Part shown: one piece after another, positions 32,333 to 34,527 of the stretch
Layout of the letters: each line of letters starts with the position of its first letter
Numbering within the stretch: position 1 is the stretch's first letter
Source of the DNA: a virus
Strand: one strand, 5' to 3'
IMG/VR virus record: IMGVR_UViG_3300035145_004316
Location: 1-34,527 of that record
Length of the DNA: 34,527 nt
Translations under genes and position numbers: made by a program
The notes under the pieces: model-generated
Told to the model about the DNA's origin: nothing
What the model saw: the letters and a program-made list of their open reading frames with translations, nothing else
Databases searched by the model: none

Positions 32333-32417
32333 CGTACAATTATATAAGAAATTTATTGACAAAGAAAATAATTTAAAAGCAAAGCTTTATAGCAATAATA
32401 AAAGGCATATAAAATGA
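32307..32417 (+). CDS. Possible small protein or remnant (36 aa)
   Basis: An open frame with a TTG at 32307 runs through the 81-base gap between the two methyltransferases and stops at 32417 in an ATGA overlap with the next gene, the same arrangement used elsewhere in the operon. The deduced peptide starts NLFLENNNVQLYKKFIDKEN and is Lys-rich and helical; a GGA lies eight bases before the TTG. It may be a true small gene, the tail of a decayed gene, or chance in AT-rich DNA. Confidence 0.3.
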   Translation: MNLFLENNNVQLYKKFIDKENNLKAKLYSNNKRHIK

Positions 32418-33112
32418 AATATATGAAGAACTACTTTCAAAAGTTTAGCATGATTAAAAAAATTATCGCTAAAGAAAACCCTGTTATTATAGAAATTGGA
32501 GCTCATTATGGTGAAGATACGTTAAGATTTAATGAAATATTTTTGGATCCTACTATATATTGTTTTGAGCCTGATCCTAGAAATATAAATATTTTTAAAA
32601 AATATGTCAAAAGTTCAAATGTAAAACTTTTTGAAGTTGCTCTTTCCAACAAAAAAGGAACGTCAAATTTTTATCAAAGCTACCAGACATTTAATGCTAA
32701 ATCTGTTCCTAAAAAATATGACTGGATTTCTATCGAAGATTACAAACTAAACAAACTAAACAATTCAGGATCTTCTTCTTTGAAAAAAGGTTATAAACAT
32801 ATATTAGAAGAGAAAATTATTGTTAATACAGATACTTTTGATTCTTATTTTTGTGAAACAAAAACAATAGATTTTGTTTGGATTGATGTTCAAGGTGCAG
32901 AAAAAGAAGTTTTAGAAGGTATGTCTAATTCAATGACTAATATAAAATATATCTGGATAGAATATGGTGAAACAGATTACGAAGGCGGAATGAATAGATC
33001 TAACACAATAGAACTATTAAACGAGTACGGTTTTTGTTTAGTTTCAAATTTATCTGATACTTCTAGGCAAGGAGATTTATTATTCGTTAATAAGGACAAA
33101 ATACAAAAATGA
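32414..33112 (+). CDS. FkbM-family methyltransferase
   Basis: 232 aa. VIIEIGAHYGEDTLRF (24-39) is motif I, CFEPDPRNINIF (50-61) the acidic SAM-binding loop, EVALSNKKGTSNFY (74-87) the FkbM signature strand, and FVWIDVQGAEKEVLEGM (154-170) the conserved IDVQG.E motif. FkbM enzymes O-methylate sugars, antibiotics or glycoproteins, so this one fits capping of a glycan made by the operon. The stop overlaps the next ATG (ATGA). Confidence 0.88.
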   Translation: MKYMKNYFQKFSMIKKIIAKENPVIIEIGAHYGEDTLRFNEIFLDPTIYCFEPDPRNINIFKKYVKSSNVKLFEVALSNKKGTSNFYQSYQTFNAKSVPKKYDWISIEDYKLNKLNNSGSSSLKKGYKHILEEKIIVNTDTFDSYFCETKTIDFVWIDVQGAEKEVLEGMSNSMTNIKYIWIEYGETDYEGGMNRSNTIELLNEYGFCLVSNLSDTSRQGDLLFVNKDKIQK

Positions 33113-33942
33113 TTATTAGTAATATAACTAACGGATTTGGAAACAATATATTTCAATGTGTGGCAGGGAAAATCTTGTCTGATTTTTATAATACACAACA
33201 TTTTTTTTATTGTAGCGACCCAAATTATAATAACATTAATAATTTAGAAAAGTTAGGATTTAAATATTACAATAACAACATAGAACTCAGCAATTGTAAT
33301 ATTGTTAATGAAAGTCATTATTTAAAACTTTTTAATTATGAATATAAAGATATGAATATTTTTTTACATGGACATTTTGAAAACAAAGACTTTTACGAAA
33401 ATAGCAAAGAAAAAATATTAAATTATTTTCCCTTGATTAAAAAAACAAACTTAAATGACCTTGTTTTTCATTTTAGAACTGGTGATAGACTTTTTTATAA
33501 AATCTCTTTTGACTCAAATCCAAGCCCAAATAGTATAAAAAACGCAATTGATACTTTTAATTTTGAAAAATTATATATAGTAACCGACATGTATGACTGG
33601 AAAACACAAACACCTGAGTCAATTGAAAAATTAAAATTTCATATAGAAGTTAATGATAACCAAAAAATATGTTCTAAAGATTCTGCCAGATATTTTAATG
33701 AATGTTATGATATGTTGCAAACATATGATCCAGTAATTATCAATGAAAATGTTTTAGACGATTTTAACTTTATTAGAAGTTTTGATAAAATACTATTTCA
33801 ACATGGTACAATGTCATGGTGGGCAGCTTTTTTAAGCGACGCATCAAGAATAGGTGTTTATGAGCCGTGGAGAGAATGGAAAGGATCTTCTAATAAAAAT
33901 CTAAGCAAGGTAAAATTTAAAACTTGGTTTACATGGAAGTAA
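33109..33942 (+). CDS. GT11-like (alpha-1,2-fucosyltransferase type) glycosyltransferase
   Basis: 277 aa. NGFGNNIFQCVAG (8-20) corresponds to the GT11 start 'GGLGNQLFQ.A'. LHGHFENKDFYEN (86-98) corresponds to 'GYFQSEKYF'. HFRTGDRLF (121-129) is the conserved HxRxGD donor-binding motif. HGTMSWWAAFLSD (232-244) corresponds to the 'SNSSFSWWGAWL' motif. Length is usual for GT11. Members transfer fucose or a related sugar from GDP-sugar. No GDP-fucose synthesis gene is visible here, so the donor would come from the host or from outside the window. Last gene of the operon. Confidence 0.65.
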   Translation: MIISNITNGFGNNIFQCVAGKILSDFYNTQHFFYCSDPNYNNINNLEKLGFKYYNNNIELSNCNIVNESHYLKLFNYEYKDMNIFLHGHFENKDFYENSKEKILNYFPLIKKTNLNDLVFHFRTGDRLFYKISFDSNPSPNSIKNAIDTFNFEKLYIVTDMYDWKTQTPESIEKLKFHIEVNDNQKICSKDSARYFNECYDMLQTYDPVIINENVLDDFNFIRSFDKILFQHGTMSWWAAFLSDASRIGVYEPWREWKGSSNKNLSKVKFKTWFTWK

Positions 33943-33981
33943 AAATAATTTTAAATTAATCGTATATTGATTAAAATAAAT

Positions 33982-34010
33982 TTGTCATTTTTTTAAAAAA
34001 TTTATACAAT
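33982..34010 (+). promoter_or_regulatory. Sigma-70-like promoter for the nuclease gene
   Basis: TTGTCA (33982-33987) and TACAAT (34005-34010) are each one base from consensus with exactly 17 bases between. Transcription would start near 34017, just before the ATGs at 34025 and 34040. This would be read by host RNA polymerase, consistent with early expression, but AT-rich DNA gives chance matches. Confidence 0.5.
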
Positions 34011-34024
34011 ATTGACATATTAGC

Positions 34025-34527
34025 ATGAAAGTAAGAAATATGTCTGAAGATGAATTAAACAAAAAAACAAAAAATTATGTATCTTTTTCTGAAATAAAGC
34101 AATGGAAAGACTGTGGGTGGCGACATAAACTTCTTTACATAGATAAAGTTGGAACGTTTGAAGATTCGCCGCATCTTCATTATGGTACAATTGTACATGA
34201 TGCAATTGAACAATTTCTAAAATCAGGAAATATTGACTTTAATTCTTTAAAAGAAAACATAGAAAAAACTTGGAACGAGTCAGGTTTTGATAGCAATGAT
34301 TTTGTTTTGCTTCAAGAAAACAGAGCATCCTTACAAGGATGGAAATATAAACATAACAGCGTAAATGATTGGATTGAATGGTCTAATGCTTGTCTAGAAA
34401 GACTGCCTGAGTTTTTAAAAGAAAACTTTCCAGAATATTCTTTGTTTAACGCAGAAGAACAGTTATTCGAAGATATAGAGTTTAATGACAAAAAATTTAA
34501 AGGCTTTATAGACTGTGTCTTAAAGGT
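34025..34527 (+). CDS. PD-(D/E)XK superfamily nuclease (RecB-like), C-terminus cut off
   Basis: 167 codons are present before the window ends. YVSFSEIKQWKDCGWRHKLL (18-37) is the typical first helix of Cas4/RecB-like nucleases ('S.S.i..f..Cp..y...'). HYGTIVHDAIEQFL (52-65) matches 'G..vH.aie.fl'. AEEQLF (143-148) and GFIDCVL (160-166) supply catalytic Glu and Asp of motifs I and II; the lysine-bearing third strand lies beyond the edge. It is probably an exonuclease in phage recombination or host DNA degradation. The start may be 34025 or 34040; neither has a strong ribosome-binding site, and 34040 has AAG nearby. It is separated from the sugar operon by its own promoter. Confidence 0.75.
   Translation, partial: MKVRNMSEDELNKKTKNYVSFSEIKQWKDCGWRHKLLYIDKVGTFEDSPHLHYGTIVHDAIEQFLKSGNIDFNSLKENIEKTWNESGFDSNDFVLLQENRASLQGWKYKHNSVNDWIEWSNACLERLPEFLKENFPEYSLFNAEEQLFEDIEFNDKKFKGFIDCVLK

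Noticed and set aside
33956-33974. TTAATC/GATTAA inverted repeat considered as terminator of the sugar operon
   Set aside because: The stem is only six AT-rich pairs and is not followed by a U-run.

Overview
This window is a gene-dense, AT-rich piece of a double-stranded DNA tailed phage. It has overlapping start and stop codons, no tRNA, rRNA or insertion sequence, and no host housekeeping genes. PhoH with a PIN domain, very long modular fibre proteins, a Nudix hydrolase, a glycosyltransferase/methyltransferase island and a T4-type late promoter word together suggest a T4-like marine myovirus with a low-GC host, for example SAR11-type alphaproteobacteria. The host is inferred from composition and gene content only. 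Both ends are cut: a fibre-like gene runs off the left end and a PD-(D/E)XK nuclease off the right end.

Layout. (1) Positions 1-574, minus strand: a truncated fibre-like gene and a membrane/coiled-coil protein behind a TATAAATA late promoter. (2) 631-4570, plus strand: eight small structural proteins that look like interchangeable fibre or receptor-binding modules. (3) 4559-5443, minus strand: a class III nucleotidyl cyclase with a membrane tail, convergent with the module cluster. (4) 5537-12180: mixed intracellular functions. These are a small holin-like membrane protein, a DinG/XPD-type Fe-S helicase, a Nudix hydrolase, a degenerate GroEL-like protein, a zinc-ribbon protein, a histone H1-like protein, a zinc-finger/sigma-region-4 mini-regulator (minus strand) and PIN-PhoH. 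(5) 12190-28132: the fibre locus, with two small lectin-like paralogues, three very large fibre proteins (1115, 1679 and 1931 aa) and two small ones, rich in protein- and DNA-level repeats. It ends in a clear intrinsic terminator. (6) 28249-33942: a translationally coupled operon of four or five glycosyltransferases and two methyltransferases. (7) 34025 to the end: a nuclease behind a sigma-70-like promoter.

How it may work together: regions 2 and 5 supply a large set of adhesin parts that share N-terminal, linker and C-terminal modules, which suggests recombinational swapping of host-recognition domains. The adjacent sugar operon could decorate these fibres or remodel host surface glycans. 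Region 4 holds nucleic-acid metabolism and takeover functions.

The most unusual items are three. The phage cyclase keeps its catalytic metal and transition-state residues but has lost both canonical adenine-specifying residues. The chaperonin-like protein lacks the ATPase motif. A symmetric inverted repeat sits exactly 14 nt from each of two divergent start codons.
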